A stretch of 64,000 nucleotides of DNA from Paraspadella gotoi. Lineage: Eukaryota > Chaetognatha. The number at the start of each line of letters is the position of its first letter. Position 1 is the stretch's first letter. The DNA lies in the NCBI GenBank assembly GCA_051294375.1, contig JBJCIZ010000239.1, positions 57,148 to 121,147 on the forward strand, given 5' to 3'. Position numbers and translations under genes: made by a program. Below are positions 25,001 through 38,660 of the stretch, one piece after another. The notes beneath the pieces were generated by a model. That model had not been told where the DNA came from, ran no database searches, and worked only from the letters and a program-made list of their open reading frames with translations.

Positions 25001-27289
25001 GGCCTATAATCCCTAACCTTAATCCTGCCCTAAATCTTCGTTTAACCCCTTAATCCTTATGGCCCCTAAACCCTACGACCTAATTCATGGCCTAACTCCC
25101 TAACCCCTAACCCTTCCCTTTAATCTTATAAGAATTTATATTTTACGGAGAAAAAAATTTCCGCCACGATCCTTTCCCCCTGCGAATCCTTTTTGCCGGA
25201 TCCCTTGTTTTTGTGCTCCTCCCTTTCACAGAGAATCCACCACAACTCTCTCGCACAAACAGTCGAGACCCGGAATCAGTTTCCTTCCGGTAGGGATTAT
25301 AACAACACAAGACAAAGCTTCAAACTCTCAGTGAACTGGAGATAGGTTACAGATCAAACGTGCGTTTGGGTCGGGAAAAGCCACCCATTAAGCCAACAGT
25401 TAAGTGAGATGTGCCACCCATTCCCAAAAAAAGTAAGAAAATCTTTGTGTGTTCTATTCTGAGGCATACTTTTACGCACTGTTGCCAAAATAACTTAATA
25501 AATTAGAAATAAATTTATGTATTTTTTAATTTTACAAATAACTTAGAATCTCCCTTTCCAGGCTCTCCCTGTTGCCAGTCACCGGCGAGGGTGTCGAGAG
25601 TTTATTGCCCAGTAAATCTCTAATATTAATCCACCAGATTGTTTTACGGGTTCACTCCATTTCGTCAAGTTTTTTTTTTTTTCTTCAAATCGCTCCGATT
25701 TTTCATTCGCCCCCATATTCTGGGTACCTCCTCACAACTGCCACCCATTGTCGCCAGGCATTATAAACATGCTCGACTTAATCGGTCTCTTCCTCTATAT
25801 TGGAGTGTACCAAGAGCCGCAGACGAATTCAACTAACCTCTGCGCAATGGAAAGAAGACCAGGTTTCTGGGCCGACGTGTGTCCCACGGCCCACCTCTCC
25901 TTTACATTAAGAATATTTTTTTGCTAAATCCTCGTGCGGAGACTCGAAGTGTGTCTTCCCAGGCCGCCCGCCCGTTCAAGAAGGGAAAACAACCGGTAGT
26001 CCACTTAATAAATCCGTTTATTTTATCCGTTCCATCCCATCTCGTGTATCTCTCTGAGCAATCCATCGCCAGTCGCGCCGACATGCCTTCCATCTCCATC
26101 CATCGCCAATCCATCGCTACTCCTCAAGAGATTTAACTCGCAGCCTATGTACCTTTTTCACTTTTATCTAACTGCCCACTTTCTCACTTTAATCACTCGC
26201 CACTCCTAACCTCCTTTGTTATTATTCATCGAGCATTTTTCTCACTGACACCACCTCACATCTTAACACCGACCTTTCTCACTTCAAATTCTCATTTTCG
26301 TCTTCACTCCATACACTTCACCCATCTCTAATCAACTTCCGATGCCGATTCAAAACTTTTATCACTATCATTTCTCCCATCTCTCTCACCGCCAACTCAC
26401 CCTGATTTCGATATCACTATCACTTTTCCCCCTCATATCTCTCTCACCGTCTCTCCCCTACACAATCTCTCACTGTACCTCCCACGTCGTCATAGGCTAA
26501 GTCGCGCTCCTTCAAACTTTCGCTTCCTCTCCCTTTTCGCTGTCTTTAGGAACTTGTTTCGGCTAGCTTACGTTATCTACTCGCCAAACCTTCCTCTCTC
26601 TTTATCCGTCTTTAATATCTACTCCCTCTTCTTATCTCCTACCTCACCCTTCTCCTACTTTTCCAGCTCTCTCGGCACCTCGCCAAGCCGTCTTCTACCT
26701 CACGCAACCTCACCTTCCTCGGACGGAAAGCCTGGTGCCCCTCCCTCTCTCCTTCGTCTTCCTCCATTACCCAACCTACTCCCACATTCCCGCCCGACCC
26801 ACTGGATCACCCGCCGGTCTTAGTCTGCTCGCGCCGCTCTTGCGCTAGTTCGCCCACAAACCCGAACGGGAGCCTTGAGAAGGGCGGCCTCGATCCGCTG
26901 GACTGCGTCAATGCGCCAAGCGCGCTCCTTCGTACAACTCGCCCGGGCGGACTCGGGCGCCGTCCGCCGTCCAACTCCGTTCAACCGGCTTGGCCGGCGG
27001 GCCTCACGTGCCAACGGGACATGCGGCCCCCCCGACCGTCCGATTTTCTCATTCCTTTCTGGCGCAAACCGGTACGCCCCGCGACTACCGCCGCCGCCAG
27101 CATGCCGGCCGCGCAGCCCCTGGTCGACCCACCCGGAGCGGGTCCACCCGCTCCGTTGGTTCCCTAGCGCCTGTCCGTTTCGGCCCCAGCGCCGCGAGTG
27201 TGCGCGTGCGCCCGCCCGCTGGAATTCGGGCGTTTTCGAAATTCTGGCGCTCTCCGGGCGTCGAATCACGCGACGACGAATGAACGATC
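22074..27289. repeat. Tandem array copy 3, strongly diverged left part
   Basis: Follows the unit order (CGGAATGGACCAATTTTTT, a CCTAA-like section at about 24560-25120, TCCGTTTATTTTATCCGT at 26015, TATCACTATCA repeats, the GC-rich island at about 26985-27290) but with many extra bases, so it is longer than copies 1 and 2. The excess of insertions resembles uncorrected long-read sequence. No gene. Confidence 0.65.
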
Positions 27290-30200
27290 GAACAGACTTC
27301 GCGATCCAGAACCGATGAGACCGTCGACGTACCGCGAGGAAGCAGTCCAATCTGCCTGTGTCCGTCCTGCAGAACCTGCTGGGAAACCATGGTACGAGGG
27401 GGGGCCTGTTCCGTCGCAGGTGGGATGGGGCCGGGGATTGAAGTCGTCGAGTCATGTCCCTGACGGGTGGGAGCATGAGAGATCTTAGTTGACTTCGATC
27501 CTGTCGAGATGGATCGTGAATTAGAAAGAGGAGATGAGCGGAACGCACCTGATGTGACTCGCGGAGAGAGATGAGGAGGGACGGTCCTCATTGGCATAAG
27601 GCCCCAAGGTTGAGTCGATCTCGTCGAGTTTCAAACAAGCCTCGGCGAACTGAGAAATTCGGGAGGTGGTCGGTCCGTTGGCGGCCGCTGACTGCTGACC
27701 TATATCTATATGGATAGAGGAAGGCTGTTCACGCTGGTCACGGCTCTTCCGCCAATTGTCGGACTCACCGAGTCAGGTCGGGAGTGATAGGACGCCGAGA
27801 TGTGGGACGAGATTAATACGAGCGGCTGCCTTGGCGGAGAGGCTTCGTTGATTGGCAGCCAAGGAAGAGGGGTTACAGAGAAAGCGTGAGGAATTGGGGT
27901 GATGAGCGAGGGAATTGGAAAGCAGATTGGAACCAATACCAAAATCCGTTTATGGTGGATGTCCGTTATCCTTGATATTTTTAAAATGTAAATGATAAGA
28001 TGTATAATGGAGATTGAACGAAGAGATTAGAGAGTCCATCAATAGTGTAAAGAATCAAGAGATATTTTAGTTATGTACAGGGTGAAGTGAGCAGGAGATG
28101 TAAGAAATGCGTGAAAATCGTTCAGCCAAGCTGGTAAATGATGATGGAAGACCGAGAATAAGCACTTTTGAAAATGGAATGCATGTTTCATGGAAGAGGA
28201 TGTAAATTTGGAGTTAAATGATAAATCAATTTTTGTTAAAAATTAATTAGAGAAGTATAGAACCAATGTTTTATGATTAAACAATGTTGAAGACAATGAA
28301 TGATGACGAAATTGCTTGGCAACCCACAACTCCACAAAATTCCTAGTATAGGAGACCGTTGAATGGCGAGGATTCAGTTGATAATAAATTTGGAGTGAGA
28401 GGAGAGACTCTTCAAGGTAATTTTGGACATTATACGAATGTTTCATGTTTCCTGAAATGATCAATAGAATATGTAGATAAAGAGTATTAATTAAAAATGA
28501 AAAGTTGATGGATATTTATTAATTAATTTGAATTAGAGAAGTTAAAATTTACTTTAAAGAACTATTTCCTAGTTCCTTCGCGCATCGCAGACTCTGGGGA
28601 GACAAGAGGAGCGGCTCCTCTTCTCGACGCGCCACTTATCGCTGGATGCTCGGGGGACGAATGAAGACCAACGACTACCATCAATATTACGTCGCTGTGT
28701 GCAGATGAAAGTACTGGTAGCTGTTTAGATAGTGGTCAAAATTTGGGGAGGAGAGGATGAGAAGGAGAGAGAAGACTTAGAGGAGTATGGTGTGAGGAAG
28801 GAGAGTGAAACCCGGTCGTGCGGACGACCGTCTATTCCCGCCTCGAGAGACCGACCGACCGAGACCTTGAGCCTAGTATGTGAGAGGCTGCGGGGCAGGG
28901 AGAACCGGAAAGCGAGGGCTAAAGGGGCCTTAAGAACAAGGTGAATCAGGGTGAGCTGGCGGTGGCTGAGAGGAGACCCGGAATGGAACACGGGGAAGAA
29001 AGAACCGTATTTCCTCAAAATCCTATGTTGTAGATGGTAGAGAAATGGGGGAAGAAGGTGAGTTGGAGGAGAGATATATAAGAGGTATTAATAGAAGGAG
29101 GAAGAAGAGCCCGAGAGCAGAGCGAGACGACTAGCGAGAGACAGCTGAGAGCGAGCCCCCGCCGCGGGTCGGGCGCAAAGGGGACTATAGATCCATCGGT
29201 CAACCGAATTGCCCAAATGTTCTCGCTTTTTTTTCAAGTTCTCTTTCGTATGTTCTTTCTCAATTTTGACTTTTGACGGTGTTAACGCTCGAGTTAACGC
29301 GACTTGAGCCCCGAACCCGCGTTTTTGTGGGACGATGGAATAAGAAAAATATTATTATTTTGTTTTTTAAAGTTTCCGCAACGACTTTATTATATATTAA
29401 CTTTACTACTTTCGCAAAACCTCTCATTTTTTAGGTTACTGCAGTATGTATTTAAGTTATTTAAACAATGTTTTTTGTGTGTGTCCCTTTGTTGGGGAAT
29501 TTTAGTTATCCCAATTACATTTTATTACTTCACTTTTTAATTGAAGCTAGTAACGTACTTAGCTTAGCGCAGTCTGCCATGTGCAAATCCTATTCAGCGG
29601 ATGACTCCTTTTCTACAATATCTTTTTTAAAAATTGAAAACATCAAGACAATCGTTTTCACATTTAAGCTTATTTCAGTTCGCAAAGCCTAACAAAACAA
29701 TCATAGCTTCTATTGTATAAATGTATTTTTAATCTTTTTTAAAACCGCGAATTGATCTTCGGCATCCCATGTTATCGGACGGCTTGATAGTTAGCGCGAA
29801 ATCATTAAATTTAATTTAAAAAAACCGATTTGGGACATTTTTGAGAAATGCAAGCGGAGGACGGCGCGATACTGAAGCGGAAGGTGGAAGAATGGCGAAA
29901 GGGGCGACGGATCGAACGAGGATGTGATGAGATCAGAGCGACGCATGACAGCAGATCTCTTCATGACAATACAAATGGAACCACCATCATCACAATCTAG
30001 TAACAATTGTAAATGATGGTGGAATGATATTAGTGATATTTTTGAGATCAAGAAGAGAACGATCCGAGAACAGATATGTGCGCAGAGGATCTGAGAGAGC
30101 AGCAGAGAGGAGCCCCCCGGACGGATGTAGAGAGAGAGAGAGACGAGGGAGACCACCGACGGTTGGAAAAAACAAATGGAAAACGGAGCGCATCGTTCCA

Positions 30201-33200
30201 GTCAAAACATATTCTGAGCATTGTGATGGAAAGCGACGAATGTGCCTCGTGCAGAACTCGGCGATCCCTAATAAGCTTCGGATTTAGTAGAAAGGGAATG
30301 CCAAAAGGGTCATTCCGGTTGAAAGGAAGACTAACTCAATAAGGTACCCGAGAGAGAGTTCTGAGAGACGAGAGAGGAACCAGTACGCCTTCCCTCGCCA
30401 AGAGATCGTCAACCGGATGCAAACTCATTCCACCCCAGCAAACTCCCCGAGAGGGATTGAAGCAGCTTTCTCTTTTATTCTTCAAAACATGGGAAAAACG
30501 TGAACCGTCGAAGAATCGCAACGGCGGCCCAAAGTCCAAGCCCTCGGACGGCGCTCGTTGAAGTGCGGTAGACTGGTCCGCCTCCCTTTTGGCTGCCAGG
30601 GACGCCGACGACGACGAAACAACCTCGACGCTAATCATCAACGACGTCGGATCTCTTACGGTTGGAGCGGATGGCGTCTAACAATGAACGATGAGGGGGG
30701 TCGTGGGGCGGAAAAAGGATGTCCCAAAAGGCACGCCATGATCCTTCCAGGTTTGGCGCTGGAGGGTCCCCGGACCCCCAAGATTGTAGGCGAAGAGTTA
30801 GCCGTCAAAAACGGAGACGTTTGCTCGGAGCCTTGGCGCGAGTCCTTGAGCGGAAGATTGGTCGCGCAAGTCTACCGAATTGCCACCAACAGAGTCGTCT
30901 ACAGTTTTCTTCTGCTTCTAGCCAGTTTCTCTCAGTTCCACTCGGTCACAAGCCCACTTACAAGATCGGAGGCCTCCGAACCCGAGTGACCATCCGTGAG
31001 AGCCGAGTTGAAGGCTGGCGTTCGAGAGGGGAGAACGAGAGGATATCGAGGACAACCTTAGAGGGAAGAGTGGAATGGAACCGGAAGCGGAAGAAGACCC
31101 ATGAGGCGAGCGGCGGAGATGAGAGAAAGGGCTGTAGGTGCAGGGCGTTCACCGACCGGTGTGCGGATCAAGGAACGAATACGAACGAGAGGAGAGAAGT
31201 AAACCCAAGAGGCAAGTTTGTCAAAAATTTGGTGGAGAAACAAGAGCAAACTGCTCCGCGTCCTCGCCTTTCTATTTCTCTGAGGCTGCTCAAACAATTT
31301 CCGTAAGGACATTGCAAAGATCGAAAATAAGAATTTACGCCAACAAAAACCAAGTTCGAATTTCCTCTTCTTCGTTCCGGATCGTATGGTGAGATGACCT
31401 GACGAATCGCGGAGCTCCTCATTCTCTTCCGTCTCTTCCTCAAAACGAGCTTACAAGCGTCTTTCGTCAAATGAAAGAACAAAAACTCAAATGACGGGAA
31501 TTCGGGAATCGTGGAAGAAATTGGCGCCGCTTCGGTGCCGCCATCGGAAACGGAGAACGGCAGGCGATCGGATACGACGCCAGACGCGGAGTTTCTGTCG
31601 CGGATTCATCGAGAACCCGACTTGACGAACATCCCCATTCTCCGTCTCTTGTTGCAATTCTGGAGCTTCGTTCTTCGCTATGAATGGGTCGTCTCCACTG
31701 CGAGAATGGCTGGTGGAAGTTGGTTACTGCCCATAAATCAGTCAAAGGAACGAAGCAAAGGATCTTCCTTCCTAAATGTGGTTCAGTTGTTGGAGGACGA
31801 TGACACGAAAGAAGGACAACAAAGAACGATCATCCAGTTTGGAGCTTTCTTGTTCCGTCCTGGATAACACCATATACTTCCATGAAAAAGGATCGATTGC
31901 AAGACGTATGTTCACCTACACGCATTTGCGTCCCTTCCAAACTCTGTCTATGAAGATGATCCTCGAGAGGTCCTCGGCAAACGAAGTCGACGCCTGAAGC
32001 TCATGGCTTGGTGCGCCATCAATTTAGGCCACCAACGTAACGCCAACGCTCAACTCATCGCCGTAGATTTACCTGGGAAAGCGCCTCGCCTCTCTTCCAG
32101 CCGCTGCCTTAACTATAGGTGAACAAGGACAGATCTCCTCAACTTTGAGTAAGCTGCGGACAAAAAAATTGTGTTTTGACTTTTTCTTTTTAAAGGCCGG
32201 ACTAGAAATGTCTGCAAGTGTTCAAAATCAATTGGAATACATGTTGAGACAAGTATATAAGTGAGAGAACACTAAGACGGACAATTACCAATTTTTAAAG
32301 GCCTATTTCAACTATCAGTGTAAGCATCATCCTTTTTAAAAAAAGAAACACGAGTGGAGGTGTTAAAAGTTTTCATTCAGACCGACTGGGAATTTTCGTT
32401 TCTTTATGAGTAACAATGTATTTAATGTATGTTATCCTAAACTACCCCAAAACCTTTAAACCAAAACCCACATATGTGAAAGCCCTACAAAATCGCTCGC
32501 GCCCCCAAAACGTCTCTAGCATATACACGCAGAGAATTGCTCCTAGCAAGGGCGGTACAAAAAAAAGAAATATAGTTTCAACAAGAGAGGCGCTCGCGAC
32601 GAAGATCCGAAATACTGCCAGTAATCAATGTTCCGAATATTTCGTGAGAATCGCGACGGAGACCCCGACTCCAAGAGAGCGCCAAATGAACGATTTGATT
32701 CCAGAGCATCCACGCCGATTCATTCCCCATTTCAACTTCTCCACGAGAATACGATTGCGACCTGTATTGCATTCGTACTCGTCGATTTCGTATTCTGACA
32801 AGGGAAATTTATGTCCATACGCCTCGGAGAAGTGCGGAGAGGCCTGGGTAATAACTGTTCGCCTTGCCGCGACCTCACTTACTCTCGGCAAATTGTACGT
32901 ATCATCCAGTGGTCAGTTTGCATGCCCCCGGCGGAGTATTGATCGACAAAGCCGCATTCGATCAGAACTTTCGGTCAAATGAGGAGAAACGGTAACAGAG
33001 AGAGACGGAACCAAACTCACTAAAATTTATGCATCAAAACACGGCTGCCTCTACTTACATCGCAAATCTTTGGCTGTCCCTGGCGATCAAGACTCAACAA
33101 CCCGGAAAACTTCAGTCCCGGTGAGCTGGCGCAGAAAAGGCGAATGTTCCCTACGCTCAACCACACTCAAGAGGGCCGCACTAGCCCGCTCGCGGTGCCT

Positions 33201-36200
33201 CTCGCCATTACAGACCTCCCTCGTCTTGAGCCTCTCGCTGCCCGGTGTGCCACTCTCCCGTTGCAAAGAGGCTGGCACGGGACACCGGCTCGAGGGACTG
33301 CTCTGGCGACGCTGCCCTCTTGGAGAGATCGGAAAAGTAGGCTGTTACTTCTGGTGGAACGAATAAAAAATTGAAAATCCGAGAAAATTAACGTTTCAAT
33401 CCTCAGCATGTCGATACCGATATATAACATCAAGTCATTCTTCGTCAAATAATCTCTCTACGATTTCCACCATCATCAAGCCCACTGCGGAATTTGTGCC
33501 AAGCGGGAAAGGCTTTTCGATTACTGGATACGCCTGGCCCACTTCCTCGTTCAAGGTGCTGTCGCGAGCGACCACAATTGCGATCTTAGGTTCGCAGCCA
33601 CGTATGCGAGTACGGCGCCCGAGAGAACCGCTCTCGAAGCGTACACAGGAGAATCTCGGATCAAATCTCTAGGAAGGTCTTTTGTCGTTGCTCCAATAAT
33701 CTCCTTGATCGAGCTGAGAGGTAATCTCCGAAGCGCGACGAAAGAATTGCAACGGCAAGACGACGCCTCGACGATCGGTCGTTGGCGTGCTCGCCCTTTG
33801 CGTATGGGCAAATCGTTACTCCGTCCAGTCTTGCTCTGTTGTTTTGTATGTAGATCGAACGATCATATTCTGGATTACATACATGCATCAACAACCGCGA
33901 GACGAAAGATCGGTCACCCGTCAATCAAACGAGTTAACTCTTAAGGTAATGTGATGGAGGACGGCAAATGCGGCCGCCAAGAGCCACCCCAACGCCGTCG
34001 AGAAAGCAAAGATCTTTTCTTATCTTGATCTTTTCTATGCTTTTGTTCTTTAGATACGGTTTCGGTTTTTCTAAATTACAAATTTCTTTTTCGGTGTACA
34101 AAACTATCGGTTTCACGCGTGACTTGGGTGTGTCGTAATTGTCTTTTTTATCTTGTCAATCTTCGTGCGGACTGAAGCAGTATTAGTCCGCGTGGTATCC
34201 CTGGAAATCAAAGTAAAAGACCTTCTCATACATCTTCTGTTGTGAAAGGCGATGTGACGGACCGCTTCCGATCCATGCTGGCTCTACAAATAAGCAATGC
34301 GTCCGAGTTTCGCGAGCTCGCTGGTCGTGCTGCAGCTTCTACCCGTCGATCTGCATGCCACGACTAAGGTTTGAGCCGCACGAAAGCCCGATGGATGAGA
34401 AGGAGCGTGGTAGGAACCCTTGACCTTCCACGGATCGAGTCTAGCGCAGCGTTGAGCCTGCATCACAGGCCGAGTCTCTATAGGATCGAGACACGTGATC
34501 TGCCTCTGGCCGGACCTCGTCCGACGACCGAACTATTAGTCGATTGACCCGTAGGGAAGCACACCCTTTCCCTCCCAGTAGACTTTTTGACAGGGAAACC
34601 ATATGTGATATTTCCCTGTGAGCCAGAGTGTCGAAGGATTGGTCTATATCCACAAGACCAAAATTGAATTAAAGATACCAAAAAAACCATCAGTGTGAAA
34701 ACTGGCAGACAGCGATCACCAGATGGCGGAAAGTTGCCGCTGGCCAATGGCACAAATTGCCCATTGACCCGACAGATAGGATGCCCCACTAGGTCAACTA
34801 TAGTAGATCGATCATTGGAATATCGACTCATCGCTCGCACGCCGTCGTGAACAATAAAACGTCTTCGTCGACGGGAAACTAGATTTAATGGTGACTGCTC
34901 CGATTCCCGTTCAAAGATCCGCCCGAACGTAATCTCGATGCAACAATGACCAATCTTTTCCTTTGGTGGCGCGACGAGGAAATAAAGTGGTGCACGTAAA
35001 ACTGTTCGTGTTGAGAGACGTAGCAAAAGCATCTTCATGAAGTGAGTACTGTCCTTGTACCTGAAGGCCCGGCCGGTGTTCGTAAAGAGATAGGCTGCGA
35101 AGTCCTAGTTCCCCCTTGTACACGTGGTCCGGAGAGGATGAGATTGAGAGCGTACGATGCGCCTTGTAGTTTGTGGCTCCAAAATTCGAATAATGGAGCC
35201 CTGAAAGGATCCCATCTCGGGATGCTCTCGATCCCCGTCCCGACTGTCGCGCGGCGGGACTGTCGAAGAGATCATCTCGTCGAACGTAGATCTCGGAAGG
35301 CGCGGAATTCGCCAATCCGGCAGGCTTTCTGGATTTTCGTAGTCCGTTGAACATAACTGAGACGCCTCGAATCATTCGCTCGTACTTCTGATGTCCTCCC
35401 ATGGAACCAGAGTGGGAGTCAGCGAGGAACCATTATAGAATTCGATTGATCGTTCTTTTGCGATCGTCCCTCTAACTGGAATCAACAACACCGAGTGAAC
35501 CAATCCTGTATGGAAGGAGACTCCGCCTTGGGGACTCGGATTGCGTCAGCACTCAAGCGGAAAAAGGATTCGAAGCTCAGATGACGAAGAGAGAGAACCG
35601 AATGATCGTTCGGTCAAGTCGGGGTGTCTGGATGAGAGCGCCGGATAATGAATCCCGACGGACAGAAACCTCGGCGTTCTGGCGTTCCGGAGTCCGTCGC
35701 CGCCGTTCTCGTTTCCCGGAACGACGCTCTGGACAGCGAGGCCACTTGGACGGCACCCAGCGGCGGCAATTTTCTCGATCGACCGCATTTCCCGGGAATC
35801 TGGCCGGAGTCAACTCTTTTGTGATGTTGTTTGTTCTCGCACGAACAGCCGCTATGACTATGTTATATATATGAGGAAAGGAAGAACGGGGGTCGGCGAG
35901 AGGCAGGGAGAGTCTTCGATGTTCAAGGTAGGCTCAGCCAGGCGCCACGGCTTCTCTCTCCCAACATCCCGGCCGATAACCGAGAAGAGGAATTCCACGT
36001 TGTATTGTTGGAGAATTCGTTCAATTCGATCTTTGATGTCTTTCCAGGAAATGGGGCGAGCGCCCTTGGGAGCGAGAATGTAGAATAAAAAGGCCGAACG
36101 CCAGGATAGCCCTGGAGAGACTTGATTTTGTGGTTTATTTCGCCCTACACCCCGAAGCCATTTTACTCGAAAAAACTTTCCCTTCGGAACATGTCTCTCG

Positions 36201-37255
36201 GGGTTTCCTCTGCCGTATCTCGGCATGCTTTTGATCTCGACCCGGACCCAAATCGCCGTGCCCGCCCCCTGCCACCCGGAGCCGCCTTCTGGTCCGCGTC
36301 TCACTATGCATGGTCCTTCCCCCGCGATATAGTCTCCGCCGGGATGCCATACTCTTCTAGGTATGGCCTAGAACCTCGGCCCTTCAAATCCTGGCCATCT
36401 CAACAGCGGAGGAGATGCGATGGGTCGGTTGATAAGGGGGTGGAGGCGGCCCGACGTGTACCTGCAATTCTGGAGAGTGCAGGTGGTCCCCTATGCCGAG
36501 TGAACTTCCGTGATGGAGCGAGAATGTTTTGGAACCACACTATGAAATCGTCAGATGCGACAGAACTGGGACGATGAGGAACGAGACTGCAAGAAGAGGA
36601 AAATCAACGGAGAAGGAGCCAGAAGAAAGCAGGTAAAGACCGAATGTGGTGAACAATTGACCCGGGATACTGGGGTAAGCTTGGCGCCGACCAATCTTCG
36701 CCTCCGAATAACGAATCGGCGGAGGAGTACCTTCCGCGTAGAGACATCCTCGAACGCCCTCTCGGGGTTTCGGCATCCGATTTAGAGAGAACGCAAGAGC
36801 GTCTCGCTTGGTATTGTCGGGACTTCGTCGGGCCACTTGTAACTCTTCCAAATTGTCCGGGGACCGCGCCAACTGGAGGATCATGGATACGGTGCTCTTG
36901 TGACACTTTTTCGCCACGCCCTCGTAGAGACGCTCCACGAGTTAGGCATCGACGTCGTTGATCGTTTAGCGTCAGTTGGAGAGAGGTGCTGTTGGTCAGT
37001 TCGTGCGTCCGCGGCGACTGGAGTGAGGATAGGCGACGGGAGGCCCGCGTCCCGAACGGGATCGAGTCACTCATACGACGCCGATCGGAGGACGGGGACA
37101 GAACGCCTGAGTCCTTGGGATTTGAGCGTTGTGGACCCACGAGCTCCCCGGGTGCGCAGGCCTCCCGTTACGTTGAGCGGAAGAGACGGAGGATGAAGAG
37201 ATAGATGGGGAGAGGAGGACGTCATCTCGACCGCGGAGCGAGACTCGAGAGGATG
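27290..37255. other. 10-kb unrelated insert in copy 3
   Basis: Replaces the GA minisatellite and following block of the other copies. It has almost no simple repeats and a mixed composition: CpG-rich, stop-poor stretches (30300-31700, 32600-33950, 34300-37200) alternate with AT-rich ones (27950-28560, 29210-29800, 32160-32400). Open frames over 160 codons occur on both strands: plus 30719-31306, 32416-32982, 33453-33944; minus 34478-35038, 34911-35402, 36604-37140. I do not recognise any protein, and I saw no reverse-transcriptase YxDD motif or flanking repeats. It may be a degenerate mobile element, a misjoined contig or foreign sequence. Confidence 0.45.
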
Positions 37256-38440
37256 ACGAGAGTCATTTTGAGAGAGAGGGAGAGAGAGAGAGGAGCAGGC
37301 AGAGGAGAGAGATAGAGAGGTCATTGAACGTCACCCAACGCAATCAGTGGTTTGACGACGAAACAATGGAAGTCTTCTATTACACGGACCTCACTCCTGC
37401 TTCTCTATCTCTCATCCTCTCTCTGCTCCTTCGTCTTCTCTGCTCATCTCTCTCTCGTCTCTCTCCTCTCCTCTCATCGACAAAAGGCCACACTCTAAAC
37501 ACATCATTTGTTCCTCCTCATTTCGCGCACATCTTTATTTGTATTTTTTTCTAGTTACCGGTGTTGAATAAGCTCCGTCGTTCACCACTTTCCACATATG
37601 TTTCTGTCTTTTTTTTTCTCGAACGACCGTCCACTTTGACCACTGATATTTATAATATACAATTATCGAAAATCGTACGTCGTACTTTCTATTCTTGTTC
37701 TACTACTACACACCCTTCACCTTGCTTTTCTTCTCTCTTGGTCTTAATCAACCTCTTCCCTCTATGAATCTCCTCTCTGATCCCTTATCTTCTTCTCTCC
37801 TCATCTTAAACGGCTCTCTACTCTCCATCTCTCTCCTCCTCTGTACCGACAAGATTTACTAGAGACCGTCAAGTCGTCAGTCATTGTTCTTTGTTCCTCT
37901 CCGAAGTCTTATCGACTTTAACTTACGCTCATCTGCCGTGGAGACTCAGGTTCTCTCCTCCGTCTCTCCTCTCTCTATTCACTCATTTAAAGAGGCGTCA
38001 TTTTTCTGAAATTTAGCGTGCTCCGAGAGCGACTCGACGCACAAGAAACGGAGACCATCAGCCTCCGAGTTCCTACCTGCGAACGGAGTGAAAAGGTCGA
38101 GAGAGCGCTTTGGGGGGGTGGTGGGTGGTTACTCTTATTCTAACGATGTTTCGAGATTTTTGCCGTGAATTTTAAAAAAAAATGAACTAAGATTTCTAGG
38201 GATTAAAAACGTCTCCATAATTTAGTGAATTAACGATTAAACGAAAGGAGAACATAAAAGTCGGATGTCCGACCGATTAATCGAGCAATCAATCAATCAC
38301 TCGATACCAAAAAAAAAAATTCAATAAATCAATTAACCAATAAATCAATTAATCAATAAATCAACATATCAATAAATAAATAACTCGATCGATTAATCAA
38401 TCAAACAATCGAACGATCAAACATTCTATAAATCAATCAG
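37256..38440. repeat. Conserved 3' flank of exon 9, copy 3
   Basis: Resumes the unit at GTCACCCAACGCAATCAG, with diverged CT-rich sequence and then a nearly clean AT-rich block (38165-38440) close to copy 4. Confidence 0.7.
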
Positions 38441-38660
38441 TCAATCTATCGATAAATCGTAATTCGCCAACAACACATTTGGGTCTCGAACAATCAGAGA
38501 GCTCGATTCCATTTTGGTAATTTCTTCCCGAGCCTCTGATCCGGTTCCATCTCTGTATCTCCTGTAATGAAAAACAACAAAAACAACAACAACAACAACA
38601 AAAACAACAACAACAACCAACGGCGAACCCAAGTTGTCGATGACGAAGACGTAGAAACCG
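38441..38660 (-). pseudogene. Truncated copy of transporter exon 9 (copy 3)
   Basis: Starts at FYVFVIDNLGS and is open to the stop: PL, a Val-rich stretch with Phe, FHYRRYRDGTGSEAREE, then ESSSLI and LLANYDLSID. It is the only copy with this part in one frame, and so defines the C-terminus. Its 5' half is missing: at about 38660 it is fused to the CCTAA satellite of copy 4. Confidence 0.8.

Noticed and set aside
27290-37255. LTR retrotransposon
   Set aside because: I saw no direct terminal repeats, no YxDD reverse-transcriptase motif and no integrase signature; left as unassigned.
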